A DNA stretch of 64,000 nt from Oidiodendron maius Zn (GCA_000827325.1 KN832880.1:1478112-1542111); one strand, 5' to 3'; shown: positions 32,939 to 47,882, counted from the stretch's first letter. Notes: generated from the letters alone by a model not told the origin. Made by a program: numbers and translations.

Positions 32939-35900
32939 TTCTATTTCTTCTAACCTTTCGAAGGCGGCAGTTCGTTACAGGGCGTAATGAATACACGGTC
33001 TATAACTAGGCGCCCAGACCTTAGTAAACAAATGGATCTACCAACTCAAGATAGTGGAACGGAAGTAGGTAGTGAAGTGCAGGTACTTCAGCTGCAACTT
33101 GCTACTCTATAAGAAGAAAATGCAATCCTTGAAGCTGAAGCTGCAGTACAGGAGACAAGGCTGCGTTTAGAGGAGGCAATAAGGGAAGAAGAGGCCTGTA
33201 GGGAGTGCTTATAAAGCGAAGCCCAGGAGTCGTCTATAAGAAGGGGTTCTCAAGCCACTGCTGAGATACTAGCAGAGAGACCAATTAGAGTAGTACTGGT
33301 GCTACTATAGCCTTATATACTATTTCAGTCGCTATATAAGTATCAGTATACAGAAAAGCTAAAGTCTTATAAAAAGAAGAGCCTATATAAATATAGCGAT
33401 TTCGTTACAGTATATAAGAATAAATATATAATATTCCCTGACTGGTTTTCTATCGATAAGTATAAGATTCAATATACTATTAAACATTTAGATCAAAGGC
33501 CTTATATAGTATAGGAGTATAAAGATATTAAGGACTATATATAGGATATATTCTAGGAGTTTTTATTAGATCAGATCTATAATAAACTAAATTGCTAGAT
33601 CCGTGTAGTTACTAAGCTAGAGTATACTAAAATAAGAGATAATTAGCCTATTAGCAAATTTGCAGACTATTTAGACCTCCTATAAAGCTAGATTAAAGGC
33701 TAAACAGAACAGCAGAAATATAATACCCTCTTAGCTAAGATCCCTCTAGAGATCTAGCTTACTCTCCTGGTACAAGCTAACGACTTGCTGCCTACTACCT
33801 AGACAGCGTTTATCAGTATAGTAGAGAGGATTCAGGGTAAAGGGATTACTCTTAAGGGTATATAGAGAGGGCGAAATATAGATATAGAGACAGAGTCCCC
33901 AACTACAGGAAGTAAGAGAGCGGGGTCACCTCTAGAAAAGAGTTATTCAAGAAGGCGTCTGCTATAGGCCCAAGGTAGTAGAACAGGATAAAACAAGGAC
34001 CCGAATACTATTCCGGTTCAAGGAGGGCTATATACTAGCGGTTTGATAGTGCTATACTGTATCTGTAGTCAGTCCAGCTACTCAATAGGCCAATACAACA
34101 AGGTCCAGTACTTTACCTATAAGAAGCAGGGGTATATCTTGCCTAATTGCTCTAAGAAGCTCTAGGGAAAAGGCAAAGCTTAGGCCTAATAGCCTCTATA
34201 GACCTAGGAGCCTATCAAGGAGGGGAGTATTACAATAAGAAAGGTCAGATACAGATATACCTAATAATTGATATCTTGGTAGAGGACCAGGATAAGGAGT
34301 TAAGGATAGAGAAAGCCCTTCTTGATAGTAGAGCTAAGGCAAATATAGTGTCTTAAAGGCTAGTCAAAGAGTATAGTTAGAAGGAGTCAGGAGTATTACC
34401 TCCCCTATAAAGCATCGACTATAAGCCTATCTTTATATATAGCTTATATTCAATCAAGGTAAGTGCTAGTGATAGTATAGGCTAGTTGCGGATCTAGTAT
34501 CATGACTTTATAGCTATAGACCTGGAAGTATACTCTATAGTGCTTAGATACCTATAGTTATATAATATAGACCTGTATATCAGCTTCTATACCTATAGCT
34601 AGGAGTATCAAGAGGAGCTAGTAAAGGTAGACCTATTAATAGCAGAGGAGTTTGCTGCTATACTTGAAGATATTAAGGAGAATATACCTCTATTTAGAGT
34701 ATATTTCTAGCTGTATTGAACAAAAGTCTTAATTGCTATATTTAGTAAGGGGAATAAGGGGGTATAAGCCTAGTATATCCTAGAAGAATATATAGAGTTT
34801 TTGGAAGTGTTTAGTAAGGAGAAAGCTGCTAAGTTACTAGTAATTGATAGGCTAAGCTATACAATTAAGCTTAAAGAAGGTATAGCGCTACTATAGGGGC
34901 CTATATATATATTGGTAGAGAAGGAGATAGATATACTATAGGAATATTTATCCAAAATGCTTTATAGAGGATAGATAAGATACTTATCTAGCCCTACAGG
35001 TACTCTAATCCTCTTTATCCCTAAGAAAGATAGGGGCTTGTATTTATATATCAACTATCAGGTATTAAACAAGATTACAATCAAAAATAAAGTACCGCTC
35101 CTACTAATCAGTAAGACTCTAGACTGCTTAAGTAAGGCAGTAATCTTTATAAAGTTAGATCTTAAAGATACCTATTATCGGATCTGGATCCAGGTAGATA
35201 ACAAGTAGAAGACTGCTTTCTATATATACTACAGCTACTTTAAATACTATATAATACTATTTGGGCTCTATAATACCCTAGCTACATTCCAGTAGTATAT
35301 CAATAAGGCTCTAGTTAGGCTTATTGATATGTTTTATATAGTATACCTTAATGATATACTTATCTTCTTCAAGAAAGCCAAGGAGTATATAAGCTATATA
35401 TACCAAGTGCTCAAGCAGCTCTAGAGGTATAAATTATTTGTAAATCTAAAGAAGTATAACTTCTATATAGACTAGGTTAAGTTCCTTAAGTTTATTATTT
35501 CTATAACTGGTATATCAATAGAGTAGAGTAGGATAGACGCTATTAAAGATTAGCCTATCCCTATATTATTCCAGGAGATCCAAGTATTCTTAGACTTCAT
35601 GAACTTTTACTAGTGTTTTATATACCGCTATTTATATTATATAGCACTGCTTATAAGTCTCCTACAAGGAGCAAAGGATAGCAAGAAGACAGGACCTTTT
35701 AAGTTTAGGCTAGAGGCTTTAGAAGCTTTCAAAAAGCTAAAAGAAGTATTTATTCAAGTACCTATACTTATATACTTCAAGCCAGGGTTATATATAATAG
35801 TCAAAACTAATATATCAAGGTTTATAATAGGCGGTATATTATCCTAGTTATATAGAGAGACACTAGATATACACTAGTATCCTGTAGCGTTCTACTCTAA

Positions 35901-38900
35901 GAAGATAATACCTACCTAGCAGTTATACTATATAGGCAATCAAGAGATACTAGCTATTATTATAGCCTTTAATAAATAGAGATACTACCTTATATATAGC
36001 GTTTTGATAGTAATAGTAAAGACTGATTATAATAACCTAAAGAGGTTTATACAAAAGAAGCTAAATAGCCAATAGGTATATTAAGCCTAGAAGCTTTTAG
36101 AATTTGACTTTAGGATCAAGTATCGGCTAGGATAGAGTAACCCTACTGATAGCCCTTTAAAGCAACCTGATTATAAGCCCCTTACAGATAAAGTAGTAGA
36201 GGAGCTATTGCTAAGTATTTATATAAAGCTCAAGGGGGTGTTTATAATATATAGAGCTATATTCACCCACTAGAATTACCAGGTATTTATTGCTATAAAG
36301 CCTATAGAAAATCCCTTGGAAAATAGGACCCTTCAAGGTAGGCAACAATACCTAGACTAATCTAATGGTTAGCAGATCTAGACAGGGCAAGATACTTACA
36401 GGCTAGTAGATAACTGTAGTATAGCCCTGTTACAGACTGGGCTTAATCCTGTCGCTAGGACTAAGATCTATAAGTCTCTTGTTCTATAAGTATATACAAT
36501 AGAAAGTATAAAGCTTGAAACAGTATATAATATACCCTTAAAATCAGTTACTGATTTGATTTAGAGTATCTAACAAGAGAACACTTTTATTAAGGAAAAA
36601 CAATAGTAAACAATATCGAGGTATAGGCTAGATACTGGATAGTAGAAAGTACTAGTAAGGCTAGAATCTATAAGTCTATAAGAGAACCAAGTCCTAGGTA
36701 TAATAATAATACAGTAAGGAGCCAGTATCCCTTATAATACTAGCAGTCAGTATAAGAAGGCCTAGGAGTTATATACAAAATATAGGCAAATTCCTAAGAT
36801 AGCTTATAGAAGGATAACTATAAGGAGCGGTTAGGCTAAGAGTATAGATCCTATATATACTTAGAGAGGGATTACAGATCCCAAGTCTAGATCCCTAATA
36901 AAGGATACTAAAAGTCAAACTAGAGGCGATTTGTCTGATGACTAGGTAATAGATTAAGAGGTACAAGCCTAGGATCTTGAAGCCAAGATCCAGGATCCTA
37001 GTGATATAGATATACAAGTAAGGTATAGGCGTTATAAGAAGGTCCTAAAGAAGTCCCAAGACTAGAAGAAAGAATACTCTTCTAGATAGGAAGAGGATAA
37101 GATAGGACTACTTAGATATAATAGGCAAGTATATATCCCCCCTAAAGAAGCAGTAAGATCTAAGATTCTAACAATAAATTATAATAATCTATATACAGGA
37201 TACCTAGATATAATAAAGACACTAGAGCTTCTCTATCAAAAATACTTTTAGCTAGGATAGGCTAGAGATATAAAGCAATAGATAAAGACCTATTAAGTAT
37301 ACTAGAGGGCTACAACAAAGAAACACTATCTATATAGCTTGTTAGTACTGTTAGAACATCCAAGTAAACCTTAGGCTTAAATATTAATAGACTTTATTAC
37401 TAGACTCCTACCAAGTATATATCGAGAGTGTATCTACAACTCAATACTAGTAATTATTGACCGATATACTAAACTTGTATAATATATCCTATATAATAAG
37501 ACTATCACTATACCTAAATTAGCTGATTTGTTTATAGAGTATTAAGTAAAGGATTTTAGTATACCTAAAGGTATTATATCCAATTATAGCACCTAGTTCA
37601 CTAGTAAATTTTGGTTGTTATTATACTTCTACTTAAAGGCAAGATAATAGCTTAGTACTACCTTCTACCTATAAAGCGATAGATAGACTAAAGTTCAGAA
37701 TTAGACCCTTAAGCACTACCTCCAAGTATATAGGATATACTAGCAAGATGATTAGGCCTTAAGGCTTATACTAGCTGAATTTATATATAATAACAGTACT
37801 TACTCCTTGACTAGTATAAGCCTGTTCTTTACTATATATAGAATGAATCCAGAAATCTATCTTAATATCAAGGACACTATTATAGGAGAGGAGGCAGTTA
37901 TAGTATATAAAAGAGTATATATAATAAGTAACGAATATAATATACTTAATAAACACTAGAAAAGCGCTATTAAAGTATAGAAGAAGTTCTATAATAAGAA
38001 ATATAAACAGATAATATTCAAGAAGGGTATCTAGATTATACTTTTAACTAAGCACCTAAAACTAAGACAGCTAAGCAGGAAGCTAGCTAACCGATATCTT
38101 GGCCCTTTTAAGGTACTAAGAGTATCTTTAAACAGAATAGTATATAAATTAAAACTCCTACTTACCTTTAAAATATACCTAGTATTTTATATCTCCCTCT
38201 TAGAGCTATATTATTACTAGATAGGTACTACCTTAGAGCCACTAAACATGATTATTATAGATAGAGAAAAGGAATAGAAGATAGAGGCTATCCTTAATAA
38301 CTACAAAAGAGACAAGGAAGAGCAGTTTCTTGTAAGATAGAAAAGATATATAGCTATAGATAATACCTAGAAGCTAGTGAAATACTTACAAAACACTTAA
38401 AGGGAGTTAAATATATATTATATAAGTTATAAGTAAAGAATAGTCCAAAGACCTAGAGGGAAGGAAAATAGTATTTATATATAGTCTAAAAGAGGCTAAA
38501 AGAATCTAAATATACAAAAATAAAAAATCCCAACTAGCTAACCAATAAATCTAGCTATATACTAGATATATAATACTAAAACGCCCTAACCAAATCATTC
38601 AAATCTATCCTACTCTAGAAAGGCAGGAGAGGAGTAGCAGGCCCGGAAAGCAGTCGCAGGAGCAGCGGGAGCTATAAAGGAGCCATGAACTAGAGTATAA
38701 GGGCTAGAAGAGCTAGAAACAGTACTAGTACCAGTATATATAAGGGTAAGGGTATAGCTACAATACAGGCAAACAGCAGGCAAGACTAAGGGTTCATCAT
38801 TATTATTATCCTCCTCTAAAGAAAGAAGGGAGGAGGAGAAGGAGGAAGCAGCAGTAGTACTAGTAGCAGTAGTAGTAGCCGGGGCAAGGACAGGAACAGG

Positions 38901-40444
38901 TGCAGGCTATACAAATAGTTAGTGCCTATTCTGTACTATAGATAAGAATAGAGAAGGGGACTTACTACAGGAGAGAGACAGCCGATCACCTCCTGAAGGA
39001 GGGCCTCGATACAACAGTTGCTCTAGAGGATTGTAGCTAAAAGGTCTTCAGCAGTCTTAGGTATATAACGCTATACAGCCTCTATATACTTAGTGAAATC
39101 AGACTGTATTTTTTCCAAATTATCTTAAGTAAAGGCAGCTATAATAGTGCTCTTATTTCCTCTAAAGCATTTAAGATATATAGAGGCAGCATTTCAAAGG
39201 CAAGACAGGTACTTAGCTACTTTATTATTATTAGGGATCTTCTTGCAGTCCTTATATAGTATAGTACAATAAGTATATTTGTTAGAGCTAAGAGGGAAGG
39301 CATAAGACTCTCTAGGCTTAGTTCTAATATACTTAGTATATCAGAGGTAAGGGGGCTAGTATACAGGTATAATAGGCAATACAACTATTATATATATAGT
39401 TAATACTAGCTATTAAAATAAAGGGGAAAAGTAAAAACATACTGATTCTAAAGATACAGTAAAGCGTTACAAAACTCTATAGAAAGGAGAGGACTTAATA
39501 GTCTTGGAGACAGATTAGAGTCAGAGGTCCTAGAGGAAGGTAAAGTGAACTTACCAGGATCAAGGGCCTTAATAGTAAGGAGATAGAGGGGAGCTAGGGA
39601 TACAAAATCTCAGAAATCTCAAGCCTAGTCAGACTACCGATTAGGCTAAGGGGTGAAGGAATAAGAGGATACTTACTAGGGGTAAGGTGAGACAGCTTAA
39701 TAAAAAAGAAAGAAGGATCAGAAAGGTAGGAGAAGTGGCTCTTCTTATAGAAGTAAGGAGACTACACTAGCCTAGTGATCTGGCTATAAGACAATAGCAC
39801 TAAACTGTTTCAAGCGAAATCCTGAGATTATTTATACTATACTTTATATAAAGGATGTTTTGAAAGTAACCAAATATCCAAAAAGGGAAAGGTCTCCTAG
39901 CAACTAAAGGTGATTAAGGTCGCTATTGTAATCTAGGTAAAGGGAGTGTATATAGCAATAAGTCCTAGATATATTGAGTCACTTGAATATATAGAATCAC
40001 TTGAAGGAAGCTTCTGGATTTACCTTATATCTTGTTTTGGAATACAGTTAAGTGGTTATAAAGGATAAGGAGGGGAGCTGTCTCTAGGTTAGGTGATGAC
40101 TTATATCCTTATTGCTAGATATACAAGTTGATAGCGTCTAAGGGTTAGGTTGAATGGATAGAGGTTTATGATTATAGAACTAGCTAGATTGAATTAAACA
40201 GAGATAAAGTAAAGGGATAATGTTCAGTTAAGTATGCAGCTTAAATAAGGCTGGGCCCTGCAGGTATACAGACCATTAGTGTTGAGACGCCTCCTCTATA
40301 CAGGCATGGATATAGCGCTACACTATATGCCCCAGCACTTAAACCCTATAGTGGGTGTCATCAATTAACGATATAGGGCAATGAGATATTATCCCTGTGA
40401 TATGCTTGCGACTCTCGGGGCGAGAGTCCTAAGAGAGGGGGCAA

Positions 40445-40724
40445 TGTTACAGACGAATGGTCGTCACGTGGCCAGGGCGAGACATAGAGCGCAGCTGAGA
40501 CGCTGGTGCGACGCACTAGCTGCGATGACTCCTAGATCTTAGGAGTGGGACTTTGATAAAAGGAGAGTGATCCTCTTTAAGGGTTCTGTAAGAAATAGTC
40601 TGTCTTTTGAATTGATTTCTGCTTCAGGGTACGGGAGTTGTCCTGGGAGCTTATACGATATCATTGCACGTGTTGCGCCTGTGATTCCCTGCCTTTACGC
40701 CAGCCTCTGGGAGGCATCCTTACA
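40445..40724 (+). repeat. 3' LTR of Gypsy element 1
   Basis: 280 bp, about 96% identical by eye to 32659-32938. It is followed by the target duplication TCTGT. Confidence 0.92.
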
Positions 40725-41515
40725 TCTGTATAGATAGTAAGGCTATAGAGAATATAGGCAAGTGTAAGTTTACTATAATATAGACAGCTAATGGTTAAGG
40801 ACCAAGATTGGAAAGTAAGCAGACTGCAACATACTAAGTAACGATACCGCTCCCTTATTAAATGAAATGGATAGCTAGGCTTTTCGACTATCGTTATCTA
40901 CTATATCTAACCCTCTATATTATATAAACTGGCTACTGTTTATATATATAAATAGTCCCGCTTAGTCTCTTTATTAAATACAGCAATTGCTTTTGAAGTT
41001 GGTGTTTATCTTGCCTTAGCTTAGAGGTCCGCTCTAGCAGGTCTATAATAACTTAGCGGACCTTGATCTTGTAGATGGCTGTAGAATTGAATCGGACAAG
41101 ACGATATAGTGCTGTAGGCTGAGTAGAGACATCTGCTTACGCTTCTTTATCAAAGGGATGCTGGAATATTTGCACTTGGTATCTAAAGAGCCAAAATTGC
41201 TTTGACAGGTTAGTCTTTCGCTTGGAAACAATACAGGCCTTACTTATATTATCGCTAGGAGAAGATGATTCTGGTAGGATATCATTATTCATTACAGTTA
41301 ATGAGTCCTTGTTGTTACTGATATGGCAGCTATTATAGGATATTGCCACCCTTGATATAAGTCCAGTTTGCGAATATCTATAGTTACCTAAGCCTTGGTT
41401 GAATCCTTACGATACCTCTGGCCTACAGCTGAGAGTATAAATAGTCACTTGTGCTACAATAGCAGGATCGATTTATAAAATAGTCTGTAGGATTGAGGCT
41501 TTTATGCTGGTGTAG
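40725..41515. other. Decayed DNA between the two Gypsy elements
   Basis: AT-rich to about 41000, then closer to average. Short minus-strand frames near 41040-41350 have no recognisable domain. It is the original flank into which both elements inserted. Confidence 0.4.
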
Positions 41516-41839
41516 TGTAACGATAGCTCACACCTGGTGTTAGGTAAGTCGTTGAGTGGGTTGGGTAAGGCAGGGATGCCATCAAGTCAAGAAGTAATAT
41601 ATAGACTCAGTAAGTTACTAAAGTAGTATGAAGATACTTTATTTGAGTTAAGCACGAAGCTTCTTTCTACCAAGAAATATACGCTGTTTATATAGAAGCC
41701 TCGTTCCTGATTGGACCGATATAGATCGTTGTGGACCGATGGTCCCTGGCAGTCCTTCCTCACACATGACGTTCCCCTACGGTTCTCTGTACAGAGTTCT
41801 GCCGAGCCTCAGGCTATAGGTGAGCACGTGTTCGTAACA
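41516..41839 (-). repeat. 3' LTR of Gypsy element 2
   Basis: 324 bp, paired with 47883-48206. Preceded by the TGTAG target duplication. Confidence 0.92.
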
Positions 41840-41928
41840 CTAGCCCCTTCTTAGCTAGATCGTCCCGATCGCTTAAGTAGAGCCTAAGAAATATCGTCTG
41901 GCTATCATGGCCCTCCTTCTTCTTCAAT

Positions 41929-42486
41929 ATGTCCACCCCTTCTCAACAAAAGAAGCATAAACAGTTTGCTTTAGGAAATCATATAGCTTGTATAGGAATT
42001 GAAATGTCGCCCTGCTCTTTTTGTGAAAAGAACAAGAAGAAATGCGTGATTCTTCTGACAGGCACTCCCTGTTGTTTGGAGTGTGTATACGTTAGGAAGA
42101 AGTGTGACGTTGAGGGTATTCCTGCTAGTGACTGGGAGGCTGTAGAGTATGAAGAGTTCCGTCTTGATACTGCAGAGATGCTAGCTGAAGACTCTTTTTG
42201 TAAGGCTTAGTCGGCCCTGAATGAGGCTGTCAACCGTCTTGCTAGGTTATATCAACAAAAGAAATTCCTTTAGAGGCGTGCTGGCGATATGCTCAGTCGC
42301 GGCCTTAAAACCATGGATAAGTTAGACGTAGCGGAGGAAAAGGAAGTATACGAGAAGGAAGAGGCCAATCGCCAAGTCTTTACTCCGGCTGGTTCTGCCG
42401 ATGTATCGGGTGGCCTTTTGAGTGACCTGTTGGATTTTGCTGGTACGGCTTTTAATCCCGATCTGTCTATCTTACCTTCCTTCTAG
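41929..42486 (+). other. Antisense Cys-rich accessory frame inside Gypsy element 2
   Basis: Just inside the 3' LTR and opposite to gag-pol, this stretch reads as protein with ordinary codon use and much less AT drift than the rest of the element. Its first part has a cysteine/lysine cluster (CSFCEKNKKKC, then CCLECVYVRKKC), reminiscent of zinc-binding clusters. The later part is acidic and helical. It is broken about once. Antisense frames near the 3' LTR have been described in some plant and fungal Gypsy lineages; its function is unknown. Confidence 0.5.
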
Positions 42487-45400
42487 GACTCGATTGATGT
42501 TGGTGGAGAAACTTCTTTAAAAGCCCCGGGTAGTTGAGATTTTCCTCTGGTTCCTATAAATTGTCCGTTTGACTGTATCCTTTCTATTTGATCAAGTATT
42601 CTTGCTGACCTTTTGTAGTTATCCTGGTATCTAGGATCCTTTCGACCTTATATTCTCCTGGGTTGTTTTCTGGTTGGAGTTCGGCTTGCGTTACTACTGG
42701 TATATCTCCCTTTACTAGTTCTAGTAGAGATATATAGAATATAGGGTATAGCCTAGAGTTCCCGGGTAGCTATAGTTTGTAATTAACAGGTCTAACCTTT
42801 TCTAGAATTTTGAATGGTCCTAGTTTCTTAAAGTCTAACTTGCTGCTTAGTCGTTTGGTTTTGATGTTCCTTTATAGTAGGTATACTTTATCCCCCTCTC
42901 TTAGCGGAGGTCCTATACTATGCTTTCTGTTAGTATTTACTATAGTTTGTTGCTGGCTAAATGTAATGTCTTTTGCAAGCTGTTCCCTTAGTTGTTGTAG
43001 CTTATCTGCAAACACTCTAGACAGTTCTGCTTTTTCTTTATCTTTTCTTGGCTGTCTGTAGGCCTCTAGTTTATAGCTGAAGTTAATAAAGAAGGGTGAA
43101 GTCCCTGTTGCTTTGCTCTTTACGCTGTTATAAGCAAACTGCACCAGTAGCAGCTATTCTACCTAGTTGTTTTGTTTGTGATTGATGTAATTTCTCAGAT
43201 ACTGCTCCAAGGTTTGGTTCAGCTGTTCTGTTTAACTATCTGTTTAGGGGTGGAATGCTATTAATAGTTTATGATTTGCCCCTAGTCTTGCTATAAGAGA
43301 TTACTAGAACTTTGAGATAAACAACTTGTCTTTGTCTGAGATTATTTCTTCCAGTAGTCTATATTAGCTGAGAATAATTCTCAGGAATATATATACTAAT
43401 TCTGGGGTATCGCTGCTTTCTTTATATAGTATGAAATACCTATATTTGGTTAATCTGTCCGTTACTACCTATATCGAGTTATAGGCAACCTTAGTCATTG
43501 GTTCCTTTAATAGCAGGAGTTTAACAATAAAGTCGAAGGCAATAGATTTCTAGGCCCTGTCTGGTGTTGGTGGCAGTTGTAGCAATCTATAGGGTGTATG
43601 TTGGTTTGTCTTGCTTTTGTTGTATAAGATATACTCCCCTACTATCTTCTTAACCTCCTTCCTTATACCTGGGAAGTAATAGTCCCTTATTAATCTTTCT
43701 AGGGTTCTTGTAACTCCTTGGTGTCTATATATAGGGAGTGTGTATTGCCTCTATATAAAGTCTTGTCTTATCCTGGTTAGGATATAGACAAGCCCCTTAA
43801 ATTGTAATATACTCTAGTGATTAACTAGGAAGTCTGTAGTTAGTTCCTTAATAACTCTTTGTATATTCTTGTCTTTTGTATATATACCCTTAATTGTCTT
43901 CTCTAATTATATGTCTTCTATAACTGAAATAGTAGCTAATAGTTTATGGTTGTATTCTATACCTTTATTGTTGGCTTTTAATATTGCTTAGGGCCTCTCT
44001 ATAGGTTTCCTAGTATAGTCTTGTTATCGGCTTAGGGTATCAGCCCTGGTGTTTTCTGATCCTTTCCTATATACTATAATAAAGTTGTAGGCTAATAATG
44101 CTTTAGACTATTGAACTTGTCTTTGGTTTAGGATCTTAGTTATAGTGAAGGAAGTAAGGTTCTTGTAATCTGTCTAGATCTATACCTGATATATAGATCC
44201 TTTAAGGTAAACTCTCTACTGTTTATATATAATAACTATCGCTAATAGTTCCTTATTGTATATATTGTAGTTTAACTTGGCTGGTGATAGTTTATATAAG
44301 TAGTATACGACTAGTCTTAACTTCCTTTGCTTATTGATTTATCTTAGGCAAGCTCTAATAGCGAAGTTGGATATATCTGTCTCTAGGATAATTTTCTGTT
44401 TTAGGTTAAAGGTAGTGAGTATCAGTGCTTGTATGAATTTGTACTTGAGTATATTAAGGGCCTCCTAGGCTGTCTTATCCTATATAAATTTCTGGTCCTT
44501 TTTTATTAGTCCTATTAAGGGTGCTATTACCCTTAAGTAATCCTGGATAAACTATTAATAGAAGTTAGTAAATCCCAAGAAGGATTGTACTTCCTTGATG
44601 GTTTATAGGACTGGCTACTTGAGGACAGCCTTCACTTTTTCCTTATCTATCTGGATTCTATTTTCCCTAATAATATATTCTAGGAACTTGAGTTCCTTTT
44701 TATAAAACTTGTATTTTTTTGGTTTGATTAGTAGTCTTGCCTGTTTAATCTTGTCTAGTACTTTCTTAATATATTCGATATACTTGGTTAGTATTTTAGA
44801 GAATATAAGGATATTATCCAAGTAAGCAACTATAAAGACGTTGAGATATTTATATAGCTAGTTATTAATTATTTGTTGATAAGTTATAGGGGTGTTAGTT
44901 AGTCCTTCCTATATAACTAGGGTCTTATAGAGGCTATAGCGGGTATAGAATACTGTTTTCTATTCCTTGCTCTCCTTTATTCTTATTATATAATATACTC
45001 CCTATATATCAAGACTCGTGAAGTATTTAGCTCCTTGGAGTCTATTATATAATTTATTGATTAGTGGTGGTATATACCTGTCCTTAATAGTAATGTTGTT
45101 TAGCTATCTATAGTCTATATATAGCTATAGGTCACTGTTCTTTTTTGGTATAAACAGGACTAGGCTTGCTGCTGATAATATGGATAGTTATATAAATCCT
45201 TTTGCTAGGTTCTTATTGATAAATTTCTTAAGAACCCCTAACTCCTTTTCTGATATCTAGTATAATAGTCTAAAAGGAGGTGTCTTTCTGGGCTTAATAG
45301 GTATCTTGTGATCCTATAGCTAGTGCTTTGGAAGTGCCTTGTTTATAGGTGCTTCTTGGAATAGTAGCTTGTATTCCTTATATACTACTGGAATTTGCTT

Positions 45401-47882
45401 TAGTATAGAGGCCTGGGCTAGGTCCTCTTCCTCCTTAGTAGTTGTATATAACTGCTTGTAGGGTAGAAGTCCTATCCTTCTCTTGGGTACTATATTGTTA
45501 CTTCTATATTAGTATTAGTTTATAGTAATATATTCCCTTACCTAGTTGATTTAGGGGTTATAGAATCATAACCAAGGTATACCAAGTATTACCTTGTAAG
45601 TACCTATAGTAATGATATCAAATTGAATATCTTTAGTATATCCCCTTAATATAGTCATTAATAATTTCTTGGTCTTATAGGTTACTATCCCCTTATTAGA
45701 TCCGATTTCTCCCCCGTTAATAAGGAGTAGTTGGTATAGTACTCTCTTTTCTAAAGTCTGATACCTTCCTTGTATAACTGTTTGTATATTAATAAAGTTG
45801 CCTGTTGCTCCTGAGTCTATTAATACTCTGAGCGTTTATCCTTTTATAAGGATATTCAGGAAAATCTGGTATCCTTTTCCTGCTGTGTTTAGTTCTTTAT
45901 ATAGTCTTCTATAGCCTTGCTAGTGTCTTAATATAGGCCTTCTTGTATTGATACCAACTAGTTTTTTGACTTTATTCTAGCTTTATTGATATAAGTTACT
46001 GAGGTTTAGGGTATTTTTGTCTAGTAGACTAGTCTATTCTTTTTAGGCTAATATCCTGCCTTCTCCTTACTAGGTTTATATATTATATACTTGTCAGTAT
46101 AGCAGAAGCTTTAAGTGAGTTCTCTATATTAAAGGTGATTAGTCCTTGCTATATTCTTGGCTTTTCTATATTCCTCTAGCTGCTGTTCTATAAGTTTCTT
46201 CTTCTTGATTAATCTGTTGAATTCTTGTCTTAAATAGGGTAAGAGGTTGATATTTATAGCTAATTTGTCTTGGTATTGCTGGCTCCTTTTGATACCTAGC
46301 TTTATTGCTTTATCTATCTCTTCTACTTGTTTCTTAATTATAAGTTCCAGGTATATTATATTAGTATAGTAGTACCTTATAGATTCTATAATGTCTTCTG
46401 CCTTGTTGATTAATAATACCAGGTTTCCTTTATAATCTCTATATTGTTTCTTGATCCGGTTTATTATATTATAGAAATTATCCTTAGACTCTTTAAGGTA
46501 CTTCTATACAGATACTAATCCTGCTAGTATATAGGTATCCCTTTCTTCCTGTCTTGTTATATTCAGCGTTTCCTGGAAGGATATCCCTTCAGATTCCATT
46601 TACTCTTCCTCTAGCTCTAGATCTAGGGTTGCCTGCCCTTACAAGCCCTCTAAGTCTTTAGTGTCTAAAGAATCGCTGTTTACGTTATTGCCTCTTATTT
46701 CTATAAAATTGACTACTGCTAGGCTTTATAAAACATACTTATAGTCGTCTTTGTTGTCCAGGTCTGCTTCTGCTAACTCCTCTATCTGAATAGCCTAGTC
46801 TTCTTGTCTTAAGGATAAGGAAGATGATTAGGATGCTAGTATATAGGCCTAAGTACCAAAAGTTCCTATAAAGCTTAACTTCTTATAAGGGCCAAATGTC
46901 GTTCCTATAAAGGAGGCATTATACTCTATTGGTCTATTATAGCTACTATAGTTTATAGCATTAACCTTGCCTCTGTATAGTCCTTTTTGTCTATTTCCTC
47001 TAGACCTGTAGTTATATACTATATGTCCAGGTTTCCTATATTGGAAATACAATTTCCTCTCTATATAGTTTTATCGTTCCTGGGGTAATAGCTCTTTCCT
47101 ATATATAGTGTCGAGTTCTATTAGTTAAGGGCTATAGTGGTTTCTATAATTATACTGCTTCTTGGAGGTTGGGTTATAGAACCCTTTTTTCTCCTAGACC
47201 CTTTTATAGAATCAATTATTGATATATATAGTATCCTTGGTTAGCTCTCTGAACGAATTAGGGAAATCTGCTCTAGACAGTTTATCCTTTATAACCTCTT
47301 TCAGTCCCTTATAATATTTGTCTTTGAGTGCTATATTATTCTATCCTGTTTTAATAGAATATCTATTGAACTCTACTATATATATAGCTATAGATCCCTT
47401 TTGTTTCAGGGACTAGATCTTTCTGACTGCTTGTTTGATTTTATCGAAATCTCTGAAGGTGTAGTTAAGTCTCTCTAAGAATCCCTTGAAGGTTATAAAG
47501 ATATAGTATATCTCTGCCCTTATTTCAGCTATTACCTGCCCTTATAGGCCAGTATTAGTAAGGTAGTCCTGTATAAATCCTTCAATCTAGTTCAATGCTT
47601 CTCCTTTAAGGAGAGTAATAGTATACAATACCCTTTTGGTTAAAGAGGCGAAATATTAGGTATAGAAGGTTAGATACAAGTTCAGTTAAACAAGGAAGCC
47701 CTTAAACTTGGACTTCTCTCTAGAGTAGGCCTAAGGTGTTTCTATCTTAATGCCCTTGTTTAGTGATCCTATAAACAGTTCAATCGCTTGGTACTTGCTG
47801 GTGGAACTTTCTCCTTTAACGGAAGACATATTGACTTCTTGATAACGATAGTGTGTTGGTACCTTAGGTTAGGTGCTTAAAG

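Larger units (their letters stand above)
32659..40724 (+). mobile_element. Ty3/Gypsy LTR retrotransposon 1 (complete outline, decayed)
   Basis: An 8,066-bp element with direct LTRs (32659-32938 and 40445-40724) starting TGTTAC and ending TTACA, flanked by the 5-bp duplication TCTGT (32654-32658 and 40725-40729). Order of parts on the plus strand: gag about 33.0-34.2 kb, protease about 34.2-34.6, reverse transcriptase about 34.8-35.5, RNase H about 35.7-36.1, integrase about 37.0-37.8 with a C-terminal part to about 38.4. Integrase after RT makes it Gypsy. About 2 kb between integrase and the 3' LTR is additional sequence, partly purine-rich. The interior is AT-rich with very many breaks (dozens) and cannot be active. 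The LTRs differ at 11 of 280 positions by my count, all transitions. Confidence 0.92.
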
